In this document: piece by piece, positions 18,522 through 26,871 of the stretch
How positions within the stretch are numbered: the first letter of the stretch is position 1
How the letters are laid out: every line of letters starts with the position of its first letter
NCBI RefSeq assembly: GCF_017873955.1
Contig: NZ_JAGGKS010000007.1
Location: 1 to 64,000, forward strand
DNA: 64,000 nucleotides
Origin: Sedimentibacter acidaminivorans
GTDB taxonomy: Bacteria; Bacillota; Clostridia; Tissierellales; Sedimentibacteraceae
Direction of reading: 5' to 3'
Program-made: the position numbers and the translations under genes
Notes under the pieces: generated by a model
Seen by the model: only the letters and a program-made list of their open reading frames with translations
Told to the model about the DNA's origin: nothing
The model's database searches: none

Positions 18522-18576
18522 AAAATACTCACATGATGGTGAACAAATTTTTATTTCACTATTATGTGAGTATTTT
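18522..18576 (+). terminator. Terminator of the CoA-transferase operon
   Basis: AAAATACTCACAT at 18522-18534 pairs with ATGTGAGTATTTT at 18564-18576. Partial pairing continues inside through GGTGAA/TTTCACT. It separates the operon from the iclR-type gene. Confidence 0.75.
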
Positions 18577-18591
18577 GTTGTTTTGGGCTTG

Positions 18592-18620
18592 TTGACTGTT
18601 GAAATAATATAAGTTATAAT
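18592..18620 (+). promoter_or_regulatory. Promoter of the IclR-family gene
   Basis: TTGACT at 18592-18597 and TATAAT at 18615-18620, spacer 17. The regulator therefore has its own strong promoter. Confidence 0.7.
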
Positions 18621-18649
18621 TAAATATCAAAAAGAGGTGGAGGCGTTTT

Positions 18650-19426
18650 ATGAGCGAAACACTTGAAAAAAATGAAAGTAAGAACGTTAAAAGTATAGAT
18701 AAAGCACTTGATATACTCCTATGTTTTAGCTGGGATGAAAAAGAACTTACACTTACGGAAATAGCAAGAAAAATGGGGTGGGCTAAATCGACTACCTCAA
18801 GACTTCTAAATACGCTTTTAGATAGAGGTTTTCTTTCTAAAGATGAAGATACAAATAAATATGTTCTAGGAAGTGTTGTTTATTATTTAGGGCAAGTTGC
18901 AAGGGAAACTATAGATTTAAGAAAAGTAAGCATGCCAATTTTAAAGAGTATAAATCAAAAAACTAAAGAAACAGTTCATATATATGTATATGAAGGTTTT
19001 GATAGAATTTGTTATGAGCAGGTGGAAAGTCCTCAGCTGGTTAAACAATCTGTTAAGGTGGGATCAAGAGAACCAATATGGGTTGGGGCAACTGGTAAAG
19101 CAATATTAGCATATAAGTGTGAAACTGAATGGTATGAGGCAATTGAAGAAGCGAAAAAATCATCAGAATTAAATGTAGAGGATTTCATAAACAATCTCAA
19201 AAAGGTAAGAGAAGATGGATATGCCATCAGGGATGGGAAAAAAGATGATAATGTGGGATGTGTAGCAGCACCTCTATTTGATATTAAAGGAACTGTTATG
19301 GGGTGCTTAGCAATTTCCACACCTGCATTTAGATTTCCTAAAAATAGTGAAGAATATATTAATCTTATTGTAAAAGGTGCAAGTGAAATATCTGAAAAAT
19401 TAGGGTATATAAAAAATATATGTTAA
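18650..19426 (+). CDS. IclR-family transcriptional regulator
   Basis: A 258-residue protein. Residues ~15-80 form the winged helix (LTEIARKMGWAKSTTSRLLN), and residues ~95-255 the IclR effector domain (KETVHIYVYEGFDRICYEQ, then GATGKAILAY). These regulators bind small organic acids. Given position and the operator at 14402-14428, it probably controls the upstream five-gene operon. SD GAGGTGGAGG lies upstream of ATG. Confidence 0.92.
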   Translation: MSETLEKNESKNVKSIDKALDILLCFSWDEKELTLTEIARKMGWAKSTTSRLLNTLLDRGFLSKDEDTNKYVLGSVVYYLGQVARETIDLRKVSMPILKSINQKTKETVHIYVYEGFDRICYEQVESPQLVKQSVKVGSREPIWVGATGKAILAYKCETEWYEAIEEAKKSSELNVEDFINNLKKVREDGYAIRDGKKDDNVGCVAAPLFDIKGTVMGCLAISTPAFRFPKNSEEYINLIVKGASEISEKLGYIKNIC

Positions 19427-19547
19427 ATATTAAGTTTTATTAAGAATTAAGTTTTTATTGAAATATCAACGATGTAATTCCTCTTGTTTTTCTATAAAAT
19501 TAAAAATAATGCTTTACATGAGCAGTGGCAAGGTGCTTAGTAATTTA

Positions 19548-19563
19548 TATCTATATATTGTGT
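19548..19563. promoter_or_regulatory. NrdR box-like site 1
   Basis: TATCTATATATTGTGT matches 12 of 16 positions of the NrdR box ACACTATATATAGTGT. It ends 4 bases before the -35 hexamer of the nrdJ promoter. Confidence 0.55.
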
Positions 19564-19567
19564 TATA

Positions 19568-19596
19568 TTGACTAAAATCAAAAGAGATGATACAAT
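19568..19596 (+). promoter_or_regulatory. nrdJ promoter
   Basis: TTGACT at 19568-19573 and TACAAT at 19591-19596, spacer 17. The -10 lies within the second NrdR-like box. Confidence 0.65.
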
Positions 19597-19605
19597 ATGT
19601 AGTGT
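19590..19605. promoter_or_regulatory. NrdR box-like site 2 (overlaps -10)
   Basis: ATACAATATGTAGTGT matches 13 of 16 consensus positions. It is 42 bases (about four helical turns) from box 1, which fits the rule that NrdR boxes occur as in-phase pairs. Confidence 0.6.
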
Positions 19606-19670
19606 TCATATGTACGTATTAATAAATAGCTAATACATAATAACAACTTAAGAGGAATGAGGGATGGAAA

Positions 19671-22025
19671 TTGATTAAAATTTTAAAACGGACGGGTACC
19701 TTTGTTGACTTCACACCTGATAAAATCAGTAATGCTATAATTAAGGCAATGAAGGAAACTAAAGATGGAGTTGATGTAGAGTTAGCGCATCAAATAAGTT
19801 TGAAGATTGAAGAACAGCTCATGGCGAAAAATTTTCCAATACCAGTTGAATTGGTACAGGATATTGTTGAAAATGAGTTAATGGACAGTAAGCGTAAAGA
19901 TGTTGCTAAGAAATACATTTTATATAGGTATGAAAGAGATAAATCTAGAGACTCTCGTAAGAGAAAAGATTACAAACTCCTGAGCGAGGAATTTATAAGT
20001 AGATATAAGCATATTGGTTCTCCTATGAATCAATTAGGTAACTTCGTTTACTATAGAACATACTCAAGGTGGTTGCCTGAGGAAAGACGTAGGGAATATT
20101 GGTGGGAAACTGTTAGAAGAGCAGTAGAATATAATTGTAGTCTAGTGCCTACTAAAAAAGAAGAAGCTGAGCAACTATACGATAATATTTTTAATCTCAA
20201 GCAATTTTTATCAGGTAGAACTTTTTGGGTAGGCGGTACACCAGTATCATATAATTATCCAATGGCAAATTATAATTGTGCATTTGAAATAATTAATGAC
20301 TTTCATGCATTTAGGGATTTGTTTTATTTATTGATGATTGGCTCAGGTGTTGGCGTAAGAATATTAAAGAGTGATGTTGAAGAGCTTCCTAAAATAAGGA
20401 GCAATTTTAAAATAATAAACGAAGACTACACACCAGCGGAAAAGGTTAAAAGAGAAGATAATACAGGGGTAGAATTTATTCAAAATAATTCTGTGAAAAT
20501 TATAGTCGGAGATAGCAAAGAAGGCTGGGTTCAAGCACTTGATTATTTCTTAAGCTTTATAAATAGCAGTGAATATAGAAATATTAGTACAATAATATTA
20601 AATTATAACAATGTAAGACCAAAAGGTGAAGTGCTCAAAACCTTTGGAGGAACTGCAAGTGGTCATGCAAGTTTAAAAAATATGTTTACTAAAATCGATA
20701 AAGTAATCAAGAAGCGTGGAACTATTGAGGGCAAGGAAAGATATAAATTAAAGCCTATTGATTGCTTAGACATAGCAAATATAATTGGAGAAAATGTTGT
20801 AGTAGGTGGAGTTAGAAGAACAGCAGAAATAATGCTTATAGACTATGATGATACTGACAGCATTGAAGCAAAAAATAAGCTTTATAAACAAATAGATGGA
20901 CAATGGATAGTTGACAAAGATATTATTCATCGTTCAATGAGCAATAATTCTATATATTATAGAAAAAAACCTACTCGAGAACAATTGAAGTGGCAAATTG
21001 AGCAAATGAGATATTCAGGCGAACCTGGATGGGTTAATGAAGAGGCAGGAAGCAAGAGAAGAGATAATATGAATGGAGTTAATCCATGTGGCGAGATTCT
21101 TCTAGATAATAAAGGGTTATGTAATTTAACAACAATAAATGTATTTTCATTTGTAGACGAAAATGGAAAAGTAGATGAGAAAGCATTATTGAATGCACAA
21201 AGGCTATCAGCAAGAGCTGCATATAGGATGACATGTGTGGAACTTGAACTTTCTGATTGGGATAGAGTTCAACAAAGAGATAAAATTACAGGTTGTTCGT
21301 TAACTGGATGGCAGGATATGGTCAATGCAGCCGGGTTAAACAGAAAAGCTCAAGCTGAACTCTTAAGTAAATTAAGAGATGTGGCCAAAGATGAGGCTGA
21401 AAGATATGCAAATGAAATAGGTGAAAAAGCCCCTATACTTGTTACAACTGTTAAACCAGAAGGTACATTGTCACAGTTGCCAGGTGTATCAAGTGGTGTT
21501 CACTATTCACATTCTCCATATTTCTTGAGAAGAGTAAGAATTAACAGCCATGATCCTCTTGTAAAAGTATGTGAAGAGCTTGGATATTCAATACATCCTG
21601 AAGTAGGTCAGGAAATAAAAACTTGTACTACAAAGGTTGTTGAGTTCCCAGAAAAATCTCCTATGGGCAAGACTAAGTATGATGTTACTGCTATAGAACA
21701 ACTTGAAAACTATAAATTGTTTATGGAAAATTACGTTGAACATAATTGTTCTATCACAGTTCATGTTAGAGATCATGAGTGGGAACAGGTTGAGCAATGG
21801 GTATGGGATAACTGGGATGATGTTGTTGCCTTATCATTTTTGTCACTAGACGACAGTTTTTATCAACTTATGCCTTATGAATCAATTACTGAGGAAGATT
21901 ATAATGCTAGGATTAGTGAAATGAGGCCTTTTATACCATCTTTATTAAGTAAATATGAGGTTCAAGAAATGGATTTAGACGTAGGAAATGAAAGCTGTGA
22001 AAGTGGAATTTGTCCTATACGATAA
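19671..22025 (+). CDS. nrdJ: Adenosylcobalamin-dependent ribonucleoside-triphosphate reductase (class II)
   Basis: A 784-residue monomeric class II RNR of the Lactobacillus leichmannii type. Residues ~1-90 are an ATP cone (LKRTGTFVDFTPDKISNAI). The barrel has NYNCAFEI, GSGVGVRILKSD and NPCGEILL (active-site Cys), and the tail ends CESGICPIR with the redox cysteine pair. It makes dNTPs from NTPs using B12 radical chemistry, independent of oxygen. The start is TTG at 19671 with GAGGG upstream; no better in-frame ATG precedes the cone. NrdR-like boxes flank its promoter. Confidence 0.95.
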   Translation: MIKILKRTGTFVDFTPDKISNAIIKAMKETKDGVDVELAHQISLKIEEQLMAKNFPIPVELVQDIVENELMDSKRKDVAKKYILYRYERDKSRDSRKRKDYKLLSEEFISRYKHIGSPMNQLGNFVYYRTYSRWLPEERRREYWWETVRRAVEYNCSLVPTKKEEAEQLYDNIFNLKQFLSGRTFWVGGTPVSYNYPMANYNCAFEIINDFHAFRDLFYLLMIGSGVGVRILKSDVEELPKIRSNFKIINEDYTPAEKVKREDNTGVEFIQNNSVKIIVGDSKEGWVQALDYFLSFINSSEYRNISTIILNYNNVRPKGEVLKTFGGTASGHASLKNMFTKIDKVIKKRGTIEGKERYKLKPIDCLDIANIIGENVVVGGVRRTAEIMLIDYDDTDSIEAKNKLYKQIDGQWIVDKDIIHRSMSNNSIYYRKKPTREQLKWQIEQMRYSGEPGWVNEEAGSKRRDNMNGVNPCGEILLDNKGLCNLTTINVFSFVDENGKVDEKALLNAQRLSARAAYRMTCVELELSDWDRVQQRDKITGCSLTGWQDMVNAAGLNRKAQAELLSKLRDVAKDEAERYANEIGEKAPILVTTVKPEGTLSQLPGVSSGVHYSHSPYFLRRVRINSHDPLVKVCEELGYSIHPEVGQEIKTCTTKVVEFPEKSPMGKTKYDVTAIEQLENYKLFMENYVEHNCSITVHVRDHEWEQVEQWVWDNWDDVVALSFLSLDDSFYQLMPYESITEEDYNARISEMRPFIPSLLSKYEVQEMDLDVGNESCESGICPIR

Positions 22026-22071
22026 AATATTGGAGTACCTCCCTATTACTCTATAATATATTTTGTTTTCA

Positions 22072-22098
22072 AAGCAATAGTCAATTTGACTATTGCTT
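22072..22098 (+). terminator. Terminator of nrdJ
   Basis: Thirteen-base arms AAGCAATAGTCAA and TTGACTATTGCTT, followed by GTTGTATTTT. Confidence 0.7.
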
Positions 22099-22219
22099 GT
22101 TGTATTTTAATTGTATTGCAAACAAAAATGTTTGCTGTTATAATGTAGATTGTTAAAAATAATAATATAAAAGTGGTAATACATAACAATAAATAAACAG
22201 CAAATTGGAGTTTTATATA

Positions 22220-23605
22220 ATGAATAGATACAAAAAACTAATATCAAATACAATTATATTTGGCATTGGAACGTTTGGTTCAAAAGTACTTGTATTTCTT
22301 TTGATGCCTTTATATACAAGCGTTCTAACCAAAGCAGATTACGGTGTAGTAGATTTGATTATTCAGACGTCTAATCTACTTATTCCAATAGTTTCTTTAG
22401 GGATAGCAAATGCTGTAATAAGATTTGGATTAGATAAGAGCGTAAAAAAAAGCGATGTATTTTCAATAGGATTAATTACGATATTATGTGGCTTTGGAAT
22501 TTTCTTAATTTTTATACCTGTTTTAAATAAAATTACATATATTTCAGAGCATACTGCTTTAATTTACATATTTGTATTAATGTCATGCCTTAGGACGTTG
22601 TGTTCTCAATTTGTAAGAGCAAAGGAATACGTAAAACTATATGCCGTAGATGGAGTTATAAGTACAATTACTATAATATTATTTAATGTTCTGTTTCTTG
22701 TAATATTTAAATGGGGCATAAATGGATATGTACTTGCTATAGTAATGTCAGATATGCTTTCATCATTGTTTTTATTTTGGGCAGCAAAATTAAACAGGTA
22801 TGTTCGTATAAAGGATATAAAAAAAGATATAGTAAAATCAATGATTAAATATTCAATTCCTTTAATTCCTGCAACTATATTTTGGTGGATTACAAATGTA
22901 TCAAATAGATTTATTGTTGCTTATGTTTTAGGTAGTGAAGTAAATGGCATATATGCGGTATCATATAAGATACCAACAATAATAGTTTTGATTTCAAATA
23001 TATTTATGGATGCTTGGCAGATGTCGGCTGTTACAGAGGAAAATAGATTAAATAGAGAAAAATTCTTTTCAAAAGTGTTTAATGTATATCAATCTATATT
23101 GTTTCTCTCCGCATCAGGTATAATTTTATTTTCAAAAGTTGTTACTAAAATTCTTGTTTCAGATGCATTTTACTCATCGTGGAAATACATACCATTCCTA
23201 GTTATGGCTACAACATTTTCATGTTTAGTGACTTTTCTTGGTTCTGTGTACATGGTAGAGAAAAAAAGCATTTTGACACTCTCTACTACTGTAGTTGGAG
23301 CAGTAGTAAATGTTTTGTTAACATTTATGCTCATTTATAAATTTAAAGTTTATGGAGCAGCTTTTGCAACATTTGTAAGCTATGTGGTAGTATTTATATT
23401 AAGAGCAAATAATACTAGAAACTTCATCACAATTAAATGGAATACTCCAAAAATAATTTTAAATTTATTAATTGTTATGAGTCAAAGCTTTATTATGATA
23501 TATGAAGTGAAATATTGGGTTATTTATGAAATATTGCTTGTTTCACTAATGATGATATTAAATTTTGGTTTAGTATGGAAAAACGTAAAAAAATTAATTC
23601 GATAA
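22220..23605 (+). CDS. Polysaccharide flippase (Wzx/MurJ-like MOP superfamily)
   Basis: A 461-residue membrane protein with about 12-14 hydrophobic spans. The N-terminal FGIGTFGSKVLVFLLMPLYTSVL matches oligosaccharide flippases (PST family). It likely flips lipid-linked polysaccharide units for cell-surface glycans. No glycosyltransferases are adjacent, so the glycan is unknown. ATG at 22220 was chosen since TTGGAG at 22205-22210 is its SD; the longer TTG start would begin inside that SD. Confidence 0.9.
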   Translation: MNRYKKLISNTIIFGIGTFGSKVLVFLLMPLYTSVLTKADYGVVDLIIQTSNLLIPIVSLGIANAVIRFGLDKSVKKSDVFSIGLITILCGFGIFLIFIPVLNKITYISEHTALIYIFVLMSCLRTLCSQFVRAKEYVKLYAVDGVISTITIILFNVLFLVIFKWGINGYVLAIVMSDMLSSLFLFWAAKLNRYVRIKDIKKDIVKSMIKYSIPLIPATIFWWITNVSNRFIVAYVLGSEVNGIYAVSYKIPTIIVLISNIFMDAWQMSAVTEENRLNREKFFSKVFNVYQSILFLSASGIILFSKVVTKILVSDAFYSSWKYIPFLVMATTFSCLVTFLGSVYMVEKKSILTLSTTVVGAVVNVLLTFMLIYKFKVYGAAFATFVSYVVVFILRANNTRNFITIKWNTPKIILNLLIVMSQSFIMIYEVKYWVIYEILLVSLMMILNFGLVWKNVKKLIR

Positions 23606-23631
23606 AGATTAAGAATTATAGTTAATAATTT

Positions 23632-23668
23632 AAGGTCAAGGAAAGCAAATCCTGATCTTTTTTTATAT
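23632..23668 (+). terminator. Terminator after the flippase gene
   Basis: Imperfect stem between AAGGTCAAGGA and TCCTGATCTTT, then a T-run. Confidence 0.65.
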
Positions 23669-23770
23669 AAATTTATAGAAAATACAAATTTATATTTTTT
23701 AAATTTGTAATGTTAATCTTAAGGTTTATAGGGTATAATATTATAAATGTTTAATTTTTGAGGGGTTAAG

Positions 23771-25606
23771 ATGTTCGATATAAAAGAAGAGTTAAAAAAA
23801 ATTCCCGATAATCCGGGAGTTTATCATATGAAAAACAGTTTTGGTGAAGTGATATATGTAGGTAAGGCTAAAAATTTAAAAAAAAGAGTTAAACAATATT
23901 TTCAGTCGAGAAATCATTCAGCCAAAATACAAGCTATGATAAAGAATATATTTGAGTTTGAATACATTATAACCGATAATGAAGTTGAAGCTTTAATATT
24001 AGAAGCTAATTATATAAAGAAATATAGACCAAAATATAATACTTTATTAAGAGATGATAAACAATATCCATATATTAAAATATCAGTGCAAGAAAAGTAC
24101 CCTAGAATATATAGAGTAAGAGAAGTAAAAAAGGATGGAGCTAAATATTATGGACCGTATATAAGTAATTATTTAGTTAATGAAATAATTGATATTGTAG
24201 GTAGTTTATATAAGCTGAGAAAATGTTCCCAAAAGCTTGATGGTACTAAAAAAAATCAAAGGCCATGTTTGAATTATCACATAAATAGATGTACAGCACC
24301 ATGTATGGGAAATGTAGATTATAAAGATTATAAAGAAGAAGTAACAAAGGCTATTGCCTTTCTGTCTGGTAGAGAGGATGATCTTATAGATTCCTTAAAG
24401 GAAAAAATGAAAGTTGCTTCAGAAATTCTTGATTTTGAAATGGCAGCAAAATATAGAGATCAGATTAAGGCGTTAGAGATGATTGCGGAAAAACAAAAAA
24501 TTGTTTCAACTACATCATTCACAGATCAGGATATCATAGGTAGTGCCATTGGTATAGAAGAGGCGTGTATACAGATTTTCTTTATAAGGAACGGAAAAAT
24601 AATGGGTAGAGAGCATTTCTTGCTCGCTAACATATCTGAAAATGAAACTAGAGAAGAAATTATTAGTTCATTTATTACACAATTTTATACTGGAACAGTA
24701 TATATTCCAAAGGAAATATATATAGAAACGGAAATTGAAGATATGGAACTTTATGAAAATTTGCTTTCTGAAAAAAGGGGAAATAAAGTAACAATAAAAG
24801 TTCCAACTAAAGGCGATAAAAGTATGCTTATTAAAATGGTTAAGAAAAATGCATTAGAGGTACTTGAAAAAGGAAGTCAAAGGATAAAAAATAATCAAAA
24901 TGAAAGTATGCAAGCTGTAGTAGAATTAAAGGGATTATTAGGACTAGATGAAATTCCTAAGAGAATTGAAGCTTATGATATATCAAATATACAAGGTGTT
25001 GATTCTGTAGGTTCAATGGTTGTATTTGAAAATGGTCTTGCAAGCAAAAGTAATTATAGAAGATTTAAAATTAAAACAGTAAATGGTCCGGATGATTATA
25101 AAAGTATGGAAGAAGTTTTGGAACGAAGAATAAATAGAGGACTAAGTGAAAATGATGACATGAAAGGATTTAACAAAATGCCAGATCTGTTACTTATAGA
25201 TGGAGGAAAAGGACAAACCGGTATAGTTGAAGAAGTGATAAGAAACTATGGATTAAATATCCCTGTATGTGGAATGATTAAAGATGATAAACATACAACA
25301 AAGGGTTTAATATATAATGGTAAAGAAATTACTTTTAAAAAATCAGATATAGTTTATCAATTAATTTATAAAATACAAGAAGAAGCTCATCGATTTGCAA
25401 TTGAATATCATAGGAATTTAAGAGATAAAACATTATTTAAATCAGAGCTTGATAATATTGCAAATATTGGTGAAAAAAGAAAAATAAATTTACTTAGAAA
25501 ATTTGGTTCAGTGGAAAATATAAAAACTAAAAGTATTGAAGAGTTAATGGATGCGCCAGGCATGAATATTAAGGCTGCAGAATCAGTATTTAATTACTTT
25601 AATTAA
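23771..25606 (+). CDS. uvrC: Excinuclease ABC subunit C
   Basis: A 611-residue nucleotide-excision-repair endonuclease. The GIY-YIG domain is at residues ~12-90 (PGVYHMKNSFGEVIYVGKA), a UVR motif is near 200-235 (FEMAAKYRDQIKALE), the RNase H-like C-terminal nuclease contains YDISNIQG and LIDGGKGQ, and helix-hairpin-helix motifs close the protein (DAPGMNIKAAE). Normal length for the family. Followed after 22 bases by hprK, a common clostridial arrangement. Confidence 0.97.
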   Translation: MFDIKEELKKIPDNPGVYHMKNSFGEVIYVGKAKNLKKRVKQYFQSRNHSAKIQAMIKNIFEFEYIITDNEVEALILEANYIKKYRPKYNTLLRDDKQYPYIKISVQEKYPRIYRVREVKKDGAKYYGPYISNYLVNEIIDIVGSLYKLRKCSQKLDGTKKNQRPCLNYHINRCTAPCMGNVDYKDYKEEVTKAIAFLSGREDDLIDSLKEKMKVASEILDFEMAAKYRDQIKALEMIAEKQKIVSTTSFTDQDIIGSAIGIEEACIQIFFIRNGKIMGREHFLLANISENETREEIISSFITQFYTGTVYIPKEIYIETEIEDMELYENLLSEKRGNKVTIKVPTKGDKSMLIKMVKKNALEVLEKGSQRIKNNQNESMQAVVELKGLLGLDEIPKRIEAYDISNIQGVDSVGSMVVFENGLASKSNYRRFKIKTVNGPDDYKSMEEVLERRINRGLSENDDMKGFNKMPDLLLIDGGKGQTGIVEEVIRNYGLNIPVCGMIKDDKHTTKGLIYNGKEITFKKSDIVYQLIYKIQEEAHRFAIEYHRNLRDKTLFKSELDNIANIGEKRKINLLRKFGSVENIKTKSIEELMDAPGMNIKAAESVFNYFN

Positions 25607-25628
25607 TGAAAAGGATGGTATATCACAT

Positions 25629-26543
25629 ATGGCATATGTTAAACTTGAAGATTTAGTAGTAAATATGGGGCTTCAACCTGTATATTACCCTGATAATATT
25701 CAGTCAAGAATATATACTCCGGAAATAGTGAGGCCAGGACTGCAAATGGCAGGGTATTTTGATTGGTTTTCTTTTGAAAGGGTACAAATTATAGGAAAAA
25801 CTGAGATGTTTTATATAAGGACTTTAGAAGAAGAGGTAAAAAAACAGAGATTGGATAGATTTTTTAGTTATCCTATACCAGCACTTGTTGTAGCTAATGA
25901 AATGGATGTTGATGATACTGTTATTTACTATGCTAAAAAATATAAAAGACCCGTTTTTAAAGCAAATGCAAAAACTACAAGACTAGTTAATGGTATGATA
26001 AGCTATTTAGAGGAACAACTTGCACTAGAAACAACTATACATGGTGTATGTCTTGAGGTTTTTGGCATAGGAGTATTTATAAAAGGAAAAAGTGGTATAG
26101 GAAAAAGCGAAACTTCTCTTGAACTTATTAATAGAGGACACAGGCTTATAGCAGATGACGCTGTTATAATTAGGAAAATAGATAATAGATTGAAGGCAAC
26201 ATGTCCTGAACTTACCCAACATCTTATGGAAATTAGAGGGGTAGGGATATTAGATATAAAACATTTGTTTGGCGTAGGCTCTATAAAATTAGAACAATTT
26301 ATTGAACTTGCAATTGAATTGGAAGAATGGGACAATAAAAAAGAATATGATAGAATTGGATTAGATGAAAATTTCATAGAAATACTAGATGTAAGAGTTC
26401 CTACTGTTATAATACCCGTAAGACCAGGTAGAAATATATCAGCTATTATTGAAATTGCAGCTAAAAATTACAGGCAAAAACTTTTAGGGTATAATGCCCT
26501 TGACATGTATAACAAAAGATTCTACAATATGGTTCAATCTTAG
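25629..26543 (+). CDS. hprK: HPr kinase/phosphorylase
   Basis: A 304-residue bifunctional enzyme that phosphorylates HPr on Ser46 and removes the phosphate, linking glycolytic flux to catabolite control. The P-loop is GKSGIGKSE near residue 154, the HPrK signature LMEIRGVGILDI follows, and the C-terminal VIIPVRPGRN is typical. It lies downstream of uvrC on the same strand. Tool-independent start: ATG preceded by AAGGATGG. Confidence 0.96.
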   Translation: MAYVKLEDLVVNMGLQPVYYPDNIQSRIYTPEIVRPGLQMAGYFDWFSFERVQIIGKTEMFYIRTLEEEVKKQRLDRFFSYPIPALVVANEMDVDDTVIYYAKKYKRPVFKANAKTTRLVNGMISYLEEQLALETTIHGVCLEVFGIGVFIKGKSGIGKSETSLELINRGHRLIADDAVIIRKIDNRLKATCPELTQHLMEIRGVGILDIKHLFGVGSIKLEQFIELAIELEEWDNKKEYDRIGLDENFIEILDVRVPTVIIPVRPGRNISAIIEIAAKNYRQKLLGYNALDMYNKRFYNMVQS

Positions 26544-26871
26544 TTTATAGAAATTATTAAGATTTATTAACATAAATAACTGTATTTTTGATTTTGTTAA
26601 AGAATCATACAAGTGCAATAAAATGAAACATGTTTTATGAAACTTGCAAAATTAATAATTACGGTAACGTCACATGTTAATATTATTTACTGGAAAACGA
26701 CTATTTATTAATAAAAATAAGTAAATCATCAAAAAAATTAATTTAAACATCTCTTTATTTTTATATAAAAATGTTATGGATATTAAGTATTTTTATAGTT
26801 GCAATCTCAATTAATTTAAGATATAATTCTATGAGATATTTAATTATTAATACAATTAGGAGGAAATATAA
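26544..26871. other. Intergenic leader upstream of nifJ
   Basis: About 330 AT-rich bases. They hold an imperfect palindrome ATAAAA-TGAAACATG-TTTTAT at 26619-26639, a half site TTGTTAA near 26596 reminiscent of Rex operators (not a full match) and the nifJ promoter at 26799. No ORF or RNA gene was recognised. Confidence 0.45.
26799..26827 (+). promoter_or_regulatory. nifJ promoter
   Basis: TTGCAA at 26799-26804, 17-base spacer, TATAAT at 26822-26827. A consensus -10 fits a highly expressed central metabolic gene. Confidence 0.65.

Noticed and set aside
19500-19670. Cobalamin riboswitch upstream of nrdJ
   Set aside because: Only CAGTGGC (reverse of the B12-box core GCCACTG) occurs, on the wrong strand and without the rest of the riboswitch fold.
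26544-26700. Rex operator upstream of nifJ
   Set aside because: Only one TTGTTAA half-site; the second half needed for a Rex palindrome is missing.
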